The notes below the pieces were generated by a model. It had not been told where the DNA came from, searched no databases, and saw only the letters and a program-made list of their open reading frames with translations. Source: Bombyx mori (taxonomy: Eukaryota; Arthropoda; Insecta; Lepidoptera; Bombycidae). Taken from it: 64,000 nt of DNA. Position numbers and translations under genes: made by a program. The DNA lies in the NCBI RefSeq assembly GCF_030269925.1, contig NC_085116.1, positions 11,780,001 through 11,844,000 on the forward strand. The letters are read 5' to 3'. Below are positions 1 to 11,248 of this stretch, one piece after another; positions within the stretch are counted from its first letter, which is position 1, and every line of letters starts with the position of its first letter.

Positions 1-198
1 ATAAGTATTACTTTAATTACAACATATGGACTTAAGATGGTCTGAATTAAATAATGTTTATTTTATTTTTATTATTTTTTTTATTTTAGGCAATCATTAA
101 CTTTGCTTAAGCTCGTTGCTAACGAAGAGTATTTTCTACCGGTATCAACTTCGACGTGGCTCATACTTTGAAACATACATGTGATGTCCCGATAAACA

Positions 199-390
199 AC
201 TTCTCAACAGATCTTGTCAGTGGATCGCGATTCAGATCCGGTGGTATTGAATATATTCAACGAAGAACTGCTCTTGCTAGGGCTAGTGTTGGCAAGTTCT
301 CTCAGGTAGAGCCCGTGAGCTCAGCTACCCGTCCGAATGGCTGGAATACACCCTTAGGTTGCCGGCGAATAGGTAGGAGAAAATATAAAG
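199..390 (+). mobile_element. LINE 3' end (B-type, variant with an AACCTGAGAG-like tail)
   Basis: It matches the reverse complement of the copy at 907-1,340: GATCCGGTGGTA, GCTCTTGCTAGGGCTAGTGTT, TGAGCTCAGCTACCCGTCCG, ending GGTAGGAGAAAATA as an A-rich 3' end. It is 5'-truncated and non-coding. The reading frame across it is an accident of the 3' UTR. Confidence 0.7.
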
Positions 391-906
391 TTGCCGATCG
401 GAATGCGTTCATGTAGAATGCAAAGATCGTCAACGAATGTGTACTATTAATAGGCTTAACGTAAACTGATTGAACTCCATTTTAGAAACACTATCTCCAA
501 AGATTATTTTGATTAAATATTATTATAAAAGCAATACATTCGTTAATGATTAATTTGAGCATTCATTATTAGGTTATAGAACCATATATCTCGGAGCTAT
601 GTGCCATTAAAACTAGAGAATATTTGCTGGGTCACAGCACAAATAATCTCTGTAATTCTAGAAAAAAATCTAGAAAAAAGGATATGTGTTTCATTCTCAA
701 TATGCTTTGCTTTGTTTTTGGCCGATCTCTCTTATTAATTTTGAAAATTTGTTCATAAGTTGTATTATAATGTTCGATATACAATACCTACGTTGATAAA
801 ATCCTCGTTCAGTGTAATTCGATTGTGTCGAGATGTGACCAGAATTTGGAACTTTTTTATTGCCTGCCAAAAGAAGATAGCGTACGGACCTAGGATCAGA
901 TCTAAT
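391..906. other. AT-rich spacer
   Basis: No repeat, splice-like exon or RNA gene recognised. Confidence 0.5.
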
Positions 907-1340
907 TATTTTTTCCCTACCGATTCGCTGTTAATAAGGGGTTATTCCAGCTACGCCCGGACGGGTAGGTGGGCTCACGGGCTCAACCTGAGAGAATTTG
1001 CTAACACTAGCCCTAGCAAGAGCCGTGTTTCGCGGAATCTGCCACCGGATCGGAATTTGCAACCCACTGAGAAGATTCGGTGCTAAATTCAGTGGGATGT
1101 GTCTATGGGTTAGTTCGCTCGTCGATCTCTTTGTCGTAATCGACGAGTTTGACGAAGACGGTGAAAAGGCTTTAAAATACCAAGAGCGGATCCGGGGGAT
1201 CCGATAAGACAAGGTCCAGGTGACGGCGGCGTTGCGTTACCCTATCGCCTAGGTCGGATAAGTAATTAGCAGCGGCTACGATAAGAGGGCTACCATGTCG
1301 CGCCGTTTTGTGGAAGTAGCGTTCTGACGCTACCGTAAGA
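907..1340 (-). mobile_element. LINE 3' end (B-type variant), minus strand
   Basis: Reading leftward, it runs from GAACGCTACTTCCACAAAACG-like sequence through GATCCGGTGG to an A-rich end at about 907. It includes the family hairpin region (CGTCGA...TTTGTCGTAATCGACGA) at about 1,120-1,160. It carries 3' UTR and decayed C-terminal coding sequence, and a Bm1 begins about 30 bp beyond its truncation. Confidence 0.7.
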
Positions 1341-1371
1341 TACTTACGTATCTGTTCAACAGATCTATTCG

Positions 1372-1660
1372 AAGTCGTCGTGGCCTAAAAGATATGACAC
1401 ACGGTGCATTCGTATTGATCGCTCAATGTGCCGGCGTTAGAATACCGCAGGCATATACAATTTTTGTAACGAAACAGGTACTTAACACATGAAATGTTTT
1501 TCTTTCATGTGTTAAGTACGTGTTTCGTTTTCGTGTAATAAAAATGCAACCCACTAAACTTATAATTTGCGTAATTCCTACTAGTAAAGTGTCTTGTGAG
1601 TCCAGTCTAGTCGCGAAGCAGTAATCTGTTTTAGATTTAAGGTTGAGGCATTTCAGGTAT
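1372..1660 (+). mobile_element. Bm1 SINE, 5' portion, with internal inverted duplication
   Basis: The tRNA-like head (AAGTCGTCGTGGCCTAAAAG) starts at 1,372. The body is degenerate and loses about 30 bp near 1,600. The sequence normally found after TACGTACTTAACA is replaced by an inverted copy of 24 bp (see 1,471-1,526). The 3' third is missing. Confidence 0.75.
1471..1526. repeat. 24-bp inverted repeat with an 8-nt loop
   Basis: The left arm 1,471-1,494 starts GAAACAGGTACTTAACACAT. The right arm 1,503-1,526 is its reverse complement with one mismatch. It lies inside a Bm1 whose consensus has no such hairpin. Confidence 0.85.
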
Positions 1661-2040
1661 TATCTAGCAGGCTTTATCTAGATAATGTATACGAGTCGTA
1701 TACGGAGACTCATATTTCCAAACGTTCCATATCATTGATCATAAAAGGTCAATCAATTGTTGCACGGTTACTTGGTAACATTTACCGACATAAAAGTGTA
1801 GAATTACGCGTCTGTCAAGTCGTCACTGGAGCCCATAGACCTCACTATATACATGCCGATTTTAATTTAGATTATAATCTCAATTGCAATATAGATATCC
1901 TTACAATAATAAAACCGCATTAGATTTTTGCGTCACAAACAGGAGCAATTATAGGGGACGGAATCAGGTATAATGAATTCACAGCCTATGATCGTATGGT
2001 ATTGTTTTTATTATCCACTGCATCCTATCTTCGGTATGGA
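1661..2040. other. Unassigned spacer
   Basis: Contains only a short Bm1-like scrap (ACTGGAGCCCATAGACCTCA, about 1,825-1,845). Nothing else recognised. Confidence 0.4.
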
Positions 2041-2293
2041 GTTACTGGTGGGAAGACCTCTGGTGAGTCCGCATGAGTAGGCACCACCACTCTGCCTATT
2101 TCTGACTTGAAGCAATAATGCTTTTCGGTTTGAAGAGTAGGGCAGCCGTTGTAACTATACTAAGACTTTAGAACTCATATCTTAAGGTGGGTAGCGACAT
2201 TTACGTTGTAGATGTCTATGGGCTCCGGTAACCACTTAACATCAGATGGGCCGTGAACTCGTCCACCCAACTAAGGACTAAATAAATAAAAAC
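2041..2293 (+). mobile_element. Bm1 SINE, 3' portion
   Basis: Starts at the GTTACTGGTGGGAAGACC position of the family and runs to CACCCAACTAAGGACTAAATA. The 5' head is missing. Confidence 0.85.
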
Positions 2294-2730
2294 ATAAAAT
2301 CTAAAGCGAATGTCCCCTGGATCTTTGTCTTCTATGTGACCGTTTCGATTGTGACCAAACTTGTTACAGTCGTTGTTGCCTCTTCAAGGATCCAATCCGA
2401 GGTATAACAGGTGGTTCCTGTGTAGTCTCAACAAATGGATATAGTCTATGTATTTAGTCGCAGTAGTTGAATATCCTTTGTTAATATCTTTCTTTCATTA
2501 GCTCTGTAGTTTCAAATGCGGGGTAAGGTCATAATAGCTAAATCGGAAAACTTTACGTTGCCTAACAATTCCAAATTAATTGAAAAATAATATGGAAATT
2601 GCACGAATTGTACGCTGGCTGCTGAGGCATCAAATATGGATAAAAGCGTGAGACAGAGCTGAGTAATTAATAAATAATGTTAGATTTGAAAAAAAAATGT
2701 AGTACGTTAATTTGTTTGATCTAAATATAT
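2294..2730. other. AT-rich spacer
   Basis: No gene or repeat recognised. Confidence 0.4.
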
Positions 2731-2986
2731 ATTTTTTATTTATTGCTTAGATGGGTGGACGAGCTCACAGCCCACCTGGTGTTAAGTGGTTACTGGAGCC
2801 CATAGACATCTACAACGTAAATGCGCCACCCACCTTGAGATATAAGTCCTAAGGTTTTAGTATAGTTACAACGGCTGCCCCACCCTTCAAACCGAAACGC
2901 ATTACTGCTTCACGGCAGAAATAGGCGGGGTGGTGGTACCTACCCGTGCGGACTCACCAGAGGTCCTACCACCAGTAATTACGCGA
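2731..2986 (-). mobile_element. Bm1 SINE, 3' portion, minus strand
   Basis: The poly(T)/TATTGCTTAGATGGGTGGAC end is on the left and the copy stops at CCACCAGTAATTACGCG. It is well conserved and lacks the tRNA-like head. Confidence 0.9.
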
Positions 2987-3009
2987 ACAAAGTACAAAAC
3001 AAAACAGAA

Positions 3010-3470
3010 TCAATGATCCGCCCGTCCGCATCGGAGATTAGGATGCGTAGATTCATAAATAATAACCGCGGCCGTGTTCCCACGTCGGGGCGACGTCTTT
3101 ATAGAGCTGTATTCGGTGACCCTCGGCGACGGAGAATGAATCGAATTATCAAAAGGAATAAAACTTAACCCTCTCACGAAAACACACAGGCGCGGTTAAT
3201 AACCTCATTCGGTCGTGTCGAATGCTGACGCAACGCACACATAGCCGCGTTTTATCGCGCACTTGAACAGCTCTAACCTACACACGCGCGCACCGGCGTG
3301 CAAGCGTTTCGGTGCCAAAGGCGGCCTTAACTTGGACAGGTCTGTGTGCGAGAATTATTTTTAGAGCTGATGATGTTTTTGCCGGCCCGGCATTCGCGAG
3401 TCTCAGTACAAAAATGTGGCGTTCGTGCCTTTAATGAACGGACGATGCTGTAAATGGCGACGTGTACAGT
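3010..3470. other. CpG-rich non-repetitive segment
   Basis: About 450 bp rich in GC and CpG (ACCGCGGCCGTG, ACGTCGGGGCGACGTC, ACACACGCGCGCACCGGCG, GCCGGCCCGGC) within AT-rich DNA, with no similarity to the repeats in this window. It has no long open frame or clear splice pair. It could be a regulatory region or a 5' untranslated exon. Confidence 0.3.
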
Positions 3471-3890
3471 AATTATGCATTTTTTTTCCTCTCTCACTCG
3501 AATAGGAGAGACCTTTATCGCGTAATTAGATGTCATTTAATTGAACTCTCAATGAGTTTGTGTTTAATTGGAAAATTGGCTTTGGTAATTTTTTTTTGTT
3601 GTTAATGTTCCTCGATCACGTCTTAATGGGTATGACATTGCGCGAATTGAACGATTCGGTCCTTGTTCGCTTCATTTATGGCGCGTTGGTGAACTGTTGC
3701 AAAAATAATTTCGACAATTAAAAATATAATTGAACTTAGAATTAATGTATTTAATACTAGAAAACTCCACTCGCGCTTCTGTGTAGAAAACTACGTAATG
3801 TAACTTTGTATGTATTTATGTAATACATGCACGCATTGAAACAGCACACGCACATATAATGGTTCAGCCAGTGGGCACAACGCAACGCCA

Positions 3891-4212
3891 CCGTTACCCG
3901 AATCTTGTCTTATCGGATCCCTCGAATCCGCTATTGGTATTTTAAGGCCCTTCAAGCACCGGTCGTCACCGTGTTCGTCAAACTCGTCGATTACGACGAA
4001 GAGCGAACTAGCCCATAGATATAGCCCACTGAGTTTGTCGCCAGATCTTCTCAGTGGGTCGCGTTTCCGATCCGGTGGTAGATTCTGCGAAGCACTGCTC
4101 TTGCTAGGGCCAGTGTTAGCAACACTCCGGTTTGAGCCCCGTGAGCTCACCTACACGTTAGGGTAACGTTGATATAACTTCTCAAGGCTATCAGCATAGG
4201 TAGGAAAAAAAT
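3891..4212 (+). mobile_element. LINE 3' end (B-type)
   Basis: A 5'-truncated copy with the hairpin region, CCCACTGAGTTTGTCGCC, GATCCGGTGGTAGATTCTGC, GCTCTTGCTAGGGCCAGTG, GAGCCCCGTGAGCTCACCTA, and the end CTATCAGCATAGGTAGGAAA plus poly(A). The minus-strand frame here is a shadow. Confidence 0.85.
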
Positions 4213-4930
4213 ATATAAGACTCGCTTTGAACACAAAAAATAGCTAACTCATGACGCGAAAGACTAAAATACCAAGAATGTTCAATGTATTCATACCTTA
4301 ATTTATAAGAACTACATAAATGAATTCAATATCGAAGTTACAGCTTTATCCATTATGCCCGTTTACAGCAATATTTATTTATGACAGTAACTAAGGTGCG
4401 TACGTACTCAACCTTTTAAATACACAGAAACACGGAACAGTAATTTTTTTATCGAACGAGACTAATTTACCAGATAACATAAGTACATTTCATTTCAAAA
4501 ACGATTTTTTGAATGCAACACTGTGTAATAAAATTTTATTACGTAACGTTGCATTTAGAAATTCATTTTTAGTAGCTTGACGACAACAATGGGGCAACCG
4601 ATAAATTGATTCAAAACACTGACTAATTATTGTTCTGACTCTTTCGATATTTTGAATCACTGACGTTTTGGGAGTCTTAACGACGAAAGGAAAGATCTTC
4701 CACCGAGCGGGTGACATTGCTCGGTAGACCGACGGTCCGAATGTTGTTGTTCGGAACTTGTATACCTATATGCGCTTTATCTTGAAAATGTAATAAGCGA
4801 AATTCAGGCAGCTGTCAATCATCTTGCGTTGTATGATGGCTACCCGCCACAACGTCATCTATCTGTCTGATTTAGGGAAAAAAGAAAATACTTAATCAAT
4901 GTCTTAGGTAATAAAGTTTACTTTCTTTCT
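4213..4930. other. AT-rich spacer
   Basis: A 75-codon minus-strand frame (4,490-4,717) has no recognisable motif and is probably chance. Nothing else seen. Confidence 0.4.
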
Positions 4931-5062
4931 TACTATAACTGAGACCTTAGAACTCATATCTCAAGGTGGGCTGGCGGCGATTACGTTGTAGATTTCTATG
5001 GGCTCTGGTGACCATTTAATATAAGGTGAGCCGTGAGACCGACCGCCCACCTAAGAAAAAAA
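4931..5062 (+). mobile_element. Bm1 SINE, 3' end only
   Basis: ACTGAGACCTTAGAACTCAT through GCCCACCTAAGAAAAAAA; a short 5'-truncated copy. Confidence 0.8.
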
Positions 5063-5379
5063 TGTCTTTATAAAAAATCTGCTTAAATTTTGTTATCTTC
5101 TTACTGATCTATTGATTTGAAAGATAGCCACGCTTTCTTCAACTAGCCGTCAAAACGCGTACGCGAGGAATGTAGATCTTCAGCACGATGGGCGTTCTCG
5201 TATCAGTAATTTATGAAGCCGCGATAGTGACAGGACATGATACCCTTTATAGTGTCGACCGCTATTCGCAACCTTAATCCGGATCACGCAGTTACCACCG
5301 TCGATAGCTCTAGATCCATCCAGACGGAACTGATTCTCTGTTAGTGCTGTTGGATGTTACCAGTGCGAACGTAAGCGCT

Positions 5380-5846
5380 AGTGGGTCGTTCGGATTGTCG
5401 ATTATCCCATTCTCACGGATCGTTTGGAACCTCTGGGTCTGCGGAGGGACTTCGGTTCCCTCTGTATTTTGTACCGTATGTTCCATGGGGAGTGCTCTGA
5501 GGAATTGTTCGAGATGATACCGTCATCTCGTTTTTACCATCGCACCGCCCGCCACCGGAGTGAAGTTCATCCATACTACCTGGAGCCACTATGTTCATCA
5601 ACAGTGCCTTTCCAGAAGTCTTTTTTGCCATGTAGGTACCATCCGGCTTTGGAATGAGCTCCCCTCCACGGTGTTTCCCGAGCGCTAATATGTCCTTCTT
5701 CAAACGAGGCTTGTGAAGAGTATTAAGCGGTAGGCAACGGCTTGCCTCTGCCCCTGGCATTGCTGAAGTCCATGGGCAACGGTAACCACTCACCATCAGG
5801 TGGGCCGTATGCTCATCTGCCTACAAGGGCAATAAAAAAAAACGCT
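5380..5846 (+). pseudogene. Jockey-like LINE: reverse-transcriptase C-terminus plus 3' UTR
   Basis: The frame from about 5,387 reads VRIVDYPILT and LEPLGLRRDFGSLC, then YRMFHGECSEELFEMIP, FYHRTARHRS and VHPYYLEPL, which is the characteristic end of lepidopteran jockey-type reverse transcriptases. A small indel near 5,632-5,650 shifts the frame (FLP then a wrong-frame stop). LPSTVFPER resumes in another frame and ends at a further stop, so the copy is dead. The 3' UTR (GCGGTAGGCAACGGCTTG, CTCTGCCCCTGGCATTGC, GTGGGCCGTATGCTC) ends in GGGCAATAAAAAAAA. The same tail occurs at 23,136, 29,620, 47,830 and 51,120. The antisense frame at 5,413-5,796 is a shadow. Confidence 0.85.
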
Positions 5847-5853
5847 GACGGCC

Positions 5854-6048
5854 TCATTTCACAGTAGAACTTAGCCTATAGCTATAGAGTTTAGACCGCT
5901 GAGTTTCTCGTCGGATAATTTTTTGTTCTTCTTCGTTCGGTTTCTTCTTTATTTCTGAAAGTCGTGTCCCTGTGACCGTGGCCAGTCTCACGAGCTGTTT
6001 CCACCTCGTCAGGTCCTCAGCTTCTCGTATGGCGGTTGTGACTGGCAA
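5854..6048 (-). pseudogene. Possible LINE C-terminal fragment
   Basis: The minus-strand frame ends in REAEDLTRWKQLVRLATVTG, which resembles the AEDRxxWRxLVRRAT ending of several insect LINE polyproteins. It is short and has no other domain. The + strand also holds a scrap of B-type LINE (CGCTGAGTTTCTCGTCGGAT, about 5,899-5,918). Confidence 0.35.
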
Positions 6049-6171
6049 ACCAGTTAGGGTGGTTATTTGGTTATGTTTTTAGCGGTTCGCAATTTCGATT
6101 CGCTGGCTTGGTCACTTTCGAATGCGTTGGGAAAATGTCAATGTTATGTTATTGTGAAAACAATAGTCCAC

Positions 6172-6382
6172 AGTCTCAGCCCACTGAGCTTCTCGCCGGA
6201 CATTCTCAGTGGGTTGCATTTCCGATCCGGTGGTAGATTCTGCGAAGCGCCGCTCTTGTTAGGGCCAGTGTTAGCAACACACTCGGTTTGAGATATACGT
6301 TCCCCGTGAGCTCACCTACACGTCAAGGATAAGCTGTTATAGCATCTCAAGGCTATCAGCATAGGTAGGAGAAAAAAAAAGT
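6172..6382 (+). mobile_element. LINE 3' end (B-type)
   Basis: AGCCCACTGAGCTTCTCGCC through TATCAGCATAGGTAGGAGAA and poly(A). GATATACGTTC is inserted between GGTTTGA and CCCCGTGAG relative to other copies. Confidence 0.8.
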
Positions 6383-6670
6383 GACAATAAAAAATCATGT
6401 GAACCGAATGCTTACAATATTTAGAATTGTAAATCAAATAATTTCCGTATACACTTACGAAAAAACTAGGCGGGTATCAAGAGCCACAGAGTTGCGGCCG
6501 CTGCGCTTACCTCACAAACTGCATCCATATTAATCCACATCAGACATTCTACGACAAGTAACAGTAATATAACACGAAACAGAGCGGAACATGCGGTTAC
6601 GCGACATTCGGCAGATGGACCCAACAATGTATGACGAAGTCTCTATTCACACACACTGATCACGTTCGCA

Positions 6671-6873
6671 TTTTTTTAAATTTATTGCTTAGATGTGTGG
6701 ACGATCTCACGGCCCACCTGATGTTAAGTGGTTACCGGAGCCGATAGACATCTACAACGTAAATGCGCCACCCACCTTGAGATATAAGTTCTAAGGTCTC
6801 AGTATAGTTACAATGGCTGCCCACCCTTCAAACCGAAACGCATTACTGCTTCGCGGCAGAAACAGGCAGGGCG
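6671..6873 (-). mobile_element. Bm1 SINE, 3' portion, minus strand
   Basis: TTTATTGCTTAGATGTGTGG on the left through CGGCAGAAACAGGCAGGGC. It ends about 17 bp before another minus-strand copy. Confidence 0.85.
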
Positions 6874-6890
6874 ATTTACAACGTATTTCT

Positions 6891-7135
6891 TTTTAATTTT
6901 TTTTGTTGCATGGTAGGTGGACGAGCTCATAGCCCACCTGATATTAAGTGGCTACCGGAACGCATATACATCTACAATGTAAATGCCGCCACCCACCTTG
7001 AGACATAGGTTGTAAGCTCTCTCACTTTTAACAGTACAACGGCTGCCTCGCCCTTCAAACCGGAAAGCATTACTGCTTCACGACAGATAATGGTAGTACC
7101 TACCCGTGCGGACTCACAAGATGTCCTACCACCAC
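6891..7135 (-). mobile_element. Bm1-like SINE, variant subfamily, minus strand
   Basis: It differs from the main type by AAATGCCGCCACCC, AGGTTGTAAG and CACTTTTAACAGTACAACGG. The same variant is seen at 9,701-10,125. Ends at GATGTCCTACCACC. Confidence 0.8.
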
Positions 7136-7163
7136 GTAACACAATATCTGACATATCATATCA

Positions 7164-7419
7164 ACGCTTGAAAGGCAAACGTGACTAAGCGACAATGCGT
7201 GAACTTTACAGTAGACTAATTTAAAGTTGAAATATCTGAAAACAAAATTTATTTTAACGAATCTAGCTGTAGTAGAATCTAGCTAGTAGCTGTAGGATTG
7301 AAATTATTTTAATAGACTTAGAAATATATATTTTTTGCGCATCGAACATGGTTATTGCCTATCATTTATGTACAAAGCAGTTATTGTCGCTTAGTCATAT
7401 CGACGCTTGAAAGGCAAAC
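7164..7419. repeat. Small element bounded by inverted 12-mers and direct 17-mers
   Basis: CTAAGCGACAAT (7,185-7,196) is inverted as ATTGTCGCTTAG (7,383-7,394), both perfect. Just outside, ACGCTTGAAAGGCAAAC occurs at 7,164-7,180 and again in direct orientation at 7,403-7,419. The interior is AT-rich with no coding capacity. It could be a MITE or a rearranged older repeat. Confidence 0.5.
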
Positions 7420-7767
7420 ATGACTTACATACCTTATTATATGTGTAGCGCATAGCTAATATAAAACTTATTCATTACATCCAAAAATACTAGAAAAAAT
7501 ACCTAAGCATCACTGTGCTTATCCCTAAAAACACGAAATACACGTTCCGGATTCTTAAAATTACTCAACGCTCATTCATTTTGAAAAACCTTCCTAATAA
7601 ATAAATATGAAGATGGTATAAAAATAGCGACACTGCTTGGAACAACCATTAAGCATTTCTGCCGTAAAGTATTCATGTACTAATGACAATAAACAATAAA
7701 TAATAGAAACTGAGGACAAATCACGCACGGTCGTCTGACCCCAAATAGGATTCCCAGTGTTATGGGT

Positions 7768-8247
7768 AACAATTTTTTTTCCTACCTATGCTGATAGCTT
7801 TGAGAGGCTATTTCAGCTTCTCCTTGACGTGTAGGTGAGCTCACGGGGCTCAAACCGGGTGTGTTGCTAACACTAGCCCTAGCAAGAGCAGTGCTTCGCT
7901 GAATCTACCACCGGATCGGAAACGCGACCCACTGAGAAGATCCGGCGAGAAACTCAGTGGGCTGTGTCTGTGGGTTAATTCACTCGTCGAGCCCTTCGTC
8001 GCAACCGACGGGTTCGACGAGGACCGTGACCGGTTCTTGTGGTATCTAAAAGCACCGTTAATGGATCAGTAGGATCCATAATGACGTGTTTAGGGTGACG
8101 TCGACGGTGCAATAAATGCTTAGACTGCGATTTTTCGCGTCGCCAGTCCGTATGTCTCAACAGTGACCATCTCAGCCCATTTGGGTGGTTATCGAGACCA
8201 ATAGAAGGAGCAGTTTGCATAAATTTAGATGTAAGATTATCAGACAT
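7768..8247 (-). pseudogene. LINE 3' end (B-type) with reverse-transcriptase C-terminus
   Basis: Poly(T) CCTACCTATGCTGATAG marks the 3' end at the left. On the minus strand the coding end reads RRHPKHVIMDPTDPLTVL and GHGPRRTRRLRRRARRVN before the stop, the same C-terminus as at 54,186-54,410 and 36,506-36,739. N-terminal to about 8,130 the family match fades. It is 5'-truncated and non-functional. Confidence 0.8.
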
Positions 8248-8249
8248 GT

Positions 8250-9700
8250 CACCTTAAGCTATGAGAAATGGATATGCGACACCTATGCTTAATGGCAATG
8301 CTTTTAGAATAAGCCTGCAGTTCACAATTCTATAGCATAATAACTATGTGACATGATATTGTCGTTATGTTTAACAAATTAAAACAAATTTAATTAAAAC
8401 CACTTTACGGGTTAATCTCGCAAATTTTTTTAATTTAGTAAAGTCAAAACGGTAAAAGCAATTTTAATTATGGCTACGGCTCGCGATAGCCGACATTAAT
8501 ATCTTAAGGTCTTGGTTTCATTATTTTTTACTTGATGCGATCAACTTAGGAATATAGATGTGCAAAATTAATACGATAACTTGATCAAACAATTACTGCT
8601 ATGTTTATGTGAGATATTAACAATCTATCAAGGATTTACATCGAAACGCAAAATGATGTTTGACGTTTATAAGGAATTTTACATTATCTGTGCATTCCAT
8701 CACTCATAAATCGCTTTGGCGCCTATTATAGCTTTCTGCAATTTCCACAAAATTCTTAATTGTTGGATTAAAAAGAAAATAAAACATCACTTCCACAAAC
8801 CGACTTATTTTTGTCTCGATCGTACACATTTATTTATCTTTCATCTAAAGTTGATTTAAGTTATTCAATAGCTAGATAAAAAGCCTATTTAATTTATAAG
8901 GAAAACTATTTAATAATTTTGTTAACGCAACTGTATTTTCAATTAGTTTGCATTTTATTCAATACATAAATGAAATACATACCTACTCATTGAAATGATT
9001 AATATTATATTTCAAGAGGTAATGAATAAAATGCATCGTCAGCAAATGCAAATCATTTGGTAATTAAATACTCAGTCAATGTGACGACCAAAAGATATTT
9101 TTCGTTACCAATTGCATCGAGAATACGAATCATGGGGAAATGCTATTTATTATCCGAAGATACTTTGCGTAGCTATTATATTAGGATTGTCTATTGCACC
9201 CACATATGACGTCACGGTTAGACTGCCAATTAACAAAGCCAACAATTCGTAATGCATTCAATTACGTCAATCAAAAACTATCTAAAGGGTTGTGGAATAA
9301 CAGAGCTAATATTAAAATCTATTATATTTTAAACAGACCTCATTTCGTGAAGTGCCAAGTTTGACAACGCACAACTCGGCAATGTGCAGACGATTGCATA
9401 TATTTAGTCCCAATCTTGTCGACAAATGACGTTATATAAAATAAAATAAAATTAAGATTTAAATTCATTCTCCAATTAACTGATCCTCCTACGTTATTTT
9501 GATATTATTCATTATAAACGATACGTAAAGAGCATTTTTCACGGTAGATATCTTACTTGACGCGTCACTGCAAGCCCACGGCCGTGACCATTTCCTATTA
9601 AACGGCCACTAGAACTGTCCAAGTTCGTATTTCATATATGTATATAGAAATGAAACTGCTTTGCGATTTAATCTCGTGTTTTTATTATTCTTAATTATTA
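8250..9700. other. Long AT-rich spacer
   Basis: No gene recognised. It contains one perfect CRE-type octamer TGACGTCA (9,207-9,214) and a scrap TAATTATGGCTACGGCTCGC (about 8,465) that recurs near 13,400. Confidence 0.4.
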
Positions 9701-10125
9701 TTTTTTTAGCTTAGATGGGTGGACGAGATTACAGCCCACCCGGTGTTAAGTGGTTACCGGAGCCTATAGACAACTACAACGTAAATGCTGCCAGCCACCT
9801 TTAGACATAAGTTGTAAGGTCTCACTTTTAACAGTACAACGGCTACCCCGCCTTTCGAACCGAAACGCATTACTGCTTCACGGCAGAAATAGGCAGGGTG
9901 GTGGTACCTATCCGTTCGAACTCATAAGACGTCCTACCACCAGTAATTACGCCAATTATAATTTTGCGGGTTTGATTTTTATTACACGATGTTATTCCTT
10001 CACCGTGGAAGTCAATCGTGAACATTTGTTAAGTACGTATTTTATTGGAAAAATTGGCACCCGCCTGCGGAACTCGAACACCGTTGCATCGCTACACACG
10101 AATGCACCGGACGTCTTATCCTTTA
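9701..10125 (-). mobile_element. Near full-length Bm1-type SINE, minus strand
   Basis: The poly(T) end is at the left and GTCTTATCCTTTAG of the tRNA-like head at the right. The head lacks its last 15 bp or so. Variant subfamily features (CACTTTTAACAGTACAACGG) are present. The 136-codon + frame across it is antisense to the SINE. Confidence 0.9.
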
Positions 10126-10228
10126 GTTTAGCCTTTCGTTTACAGTTACAGTTTTCGTAGTCGCGGACATTTGAATTTTGTGCTGCTCATCACAACCGTA
10201 AAAGTAGATTTACGTCCACGATTCGCTT

Positions 10229-10412
10229 TTTTTCCTCTACCTATTCGCTGGTAGCCTAAGCCCCTTTTCAGCTACGCCCGGACCGGTAGGTTAGCTCTTA
10301 GGCTCAACCTGAGATAATTAGCTAACCCCAGCCCTAGCAAGAGCAGTTCTTCGCTACCACCAGATTAGAATCGCGACCACTGAGAAGATCCGGCGAGTAA
10401 CTCAGTGGGTTA
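10229..10412 (-). mobile_element. LINE 3' end (B-type variant), minus strand
   Basis: TTTTTTTCCTCTACCTATTCGCTGGTAG, GGCTCAACCTGAGA, CCCTAGCAAGAGCAG, and a deleted GAATCTACC block before CACTGAGAAGATCCGGCG. Closest to the copies at 907 and 34,571. Confidence 0.75.
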
Positions 10413-10570
10413 ACGATTCACGAAAACTGGAGTAATTAGTTACCAGAGTCAGTAAGTAGTTCTATGCTCTCGATTAGAAGTATTACTATTTCAAGTTTCA
10501 TACCAGAGGTCATCAATGAACGAAGTTGATGAAATTTTTACTATTAATTTTAGATTGTGTATGCATGTGT

Positions 10571-10786
10571 AGGCACAGGCCACGTGGTGTTAAGTGGTTA
10601 CTGGAGCCCATAGACATCTACGACGTAAATGCGCCACCCACCTTGAGATATAAGTTCTAAGGTCTCAAGTGTAATTAGAACGGCTGCCCCACCCTTCAAA
10701 CCGAAACGCATTACTGCTTCACGGCAGAAATAGACAGGGTGATGGTACCTACCGGTGCGGACTCACAACAGGTCCTACCACCAGTA
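10571..10786 (-). mobile_element. Bm1 SINE, internal portion, minus strand
   Basis: CCACGTGGTGTTAAGTGG through GGTCCTACCACCAGTAA, truncated at both ends. First of three same-orientation copies within 900 bp. Confidence 0.85.
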
Positions 10787-10850
10787 AGAGTAAGTAATGT
10801 TTAATAAACCATCCTCTTGGCGTTATGTTCGCTGTTTGGTTGTGGATTGT

Positions 10851-11220
10851 TTTTAGGTTGGTCGAAGTGTTCTGGGCTCACCTAGGTTTATTAGATACTG
10901 GAGCCCATAGTCAACGACGTAAATGCCGCCACCCACGTTGAGACATTATGAGTAATAAGGCTTAGTTTTATGGTACAACGGATGTCAACATAAGGCAGCC
11001 ACAGGGCACTCTACCACTAGTAGGTAATTATGTAAATTAAAGTGTTTTTCGGGTTTGGTTTTTATTACACGATGCTATTCCTTCACTATGGATGTCATTT
11101 GTGAACATTTGTTAAGTAATTACGTATTTCAATAGAATGGATACCTGTCTGCGGGATTCGGACATCGTTGCATCGCTTATTACAAATTCACCGGACAACT
11201 TTAAGCCACGAAGACTTCAA
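10851..11220 (-). mobile_element. Old full-length Bm1-type SINE, minus strand
   Basis: Degenerate but complete in order, from GGTTGGTCGAAGTGTTCTGG to the head (GGGATTCGGACATCG, AGCCACGAAGACTT). Its divergence shows it is older than its neighbours. Confidence 0.7.
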
Positions 11221-11248
11221 GCTTTAGGCTTCGACAGTAGTTCATAAG

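Noticed and set aside
3791..4150. 119-codon minus frame
   Set aside because: Antisense to a B-type LINE 3' end; words such as SSASQNLPPDRKRDPLRR recur in every copy.
9750..10160. 136-codon + frame
   Set aside because: Antisense reading of a nearly full-length Bm1 SINE; the same protein words appear wherever the SINE occurs.
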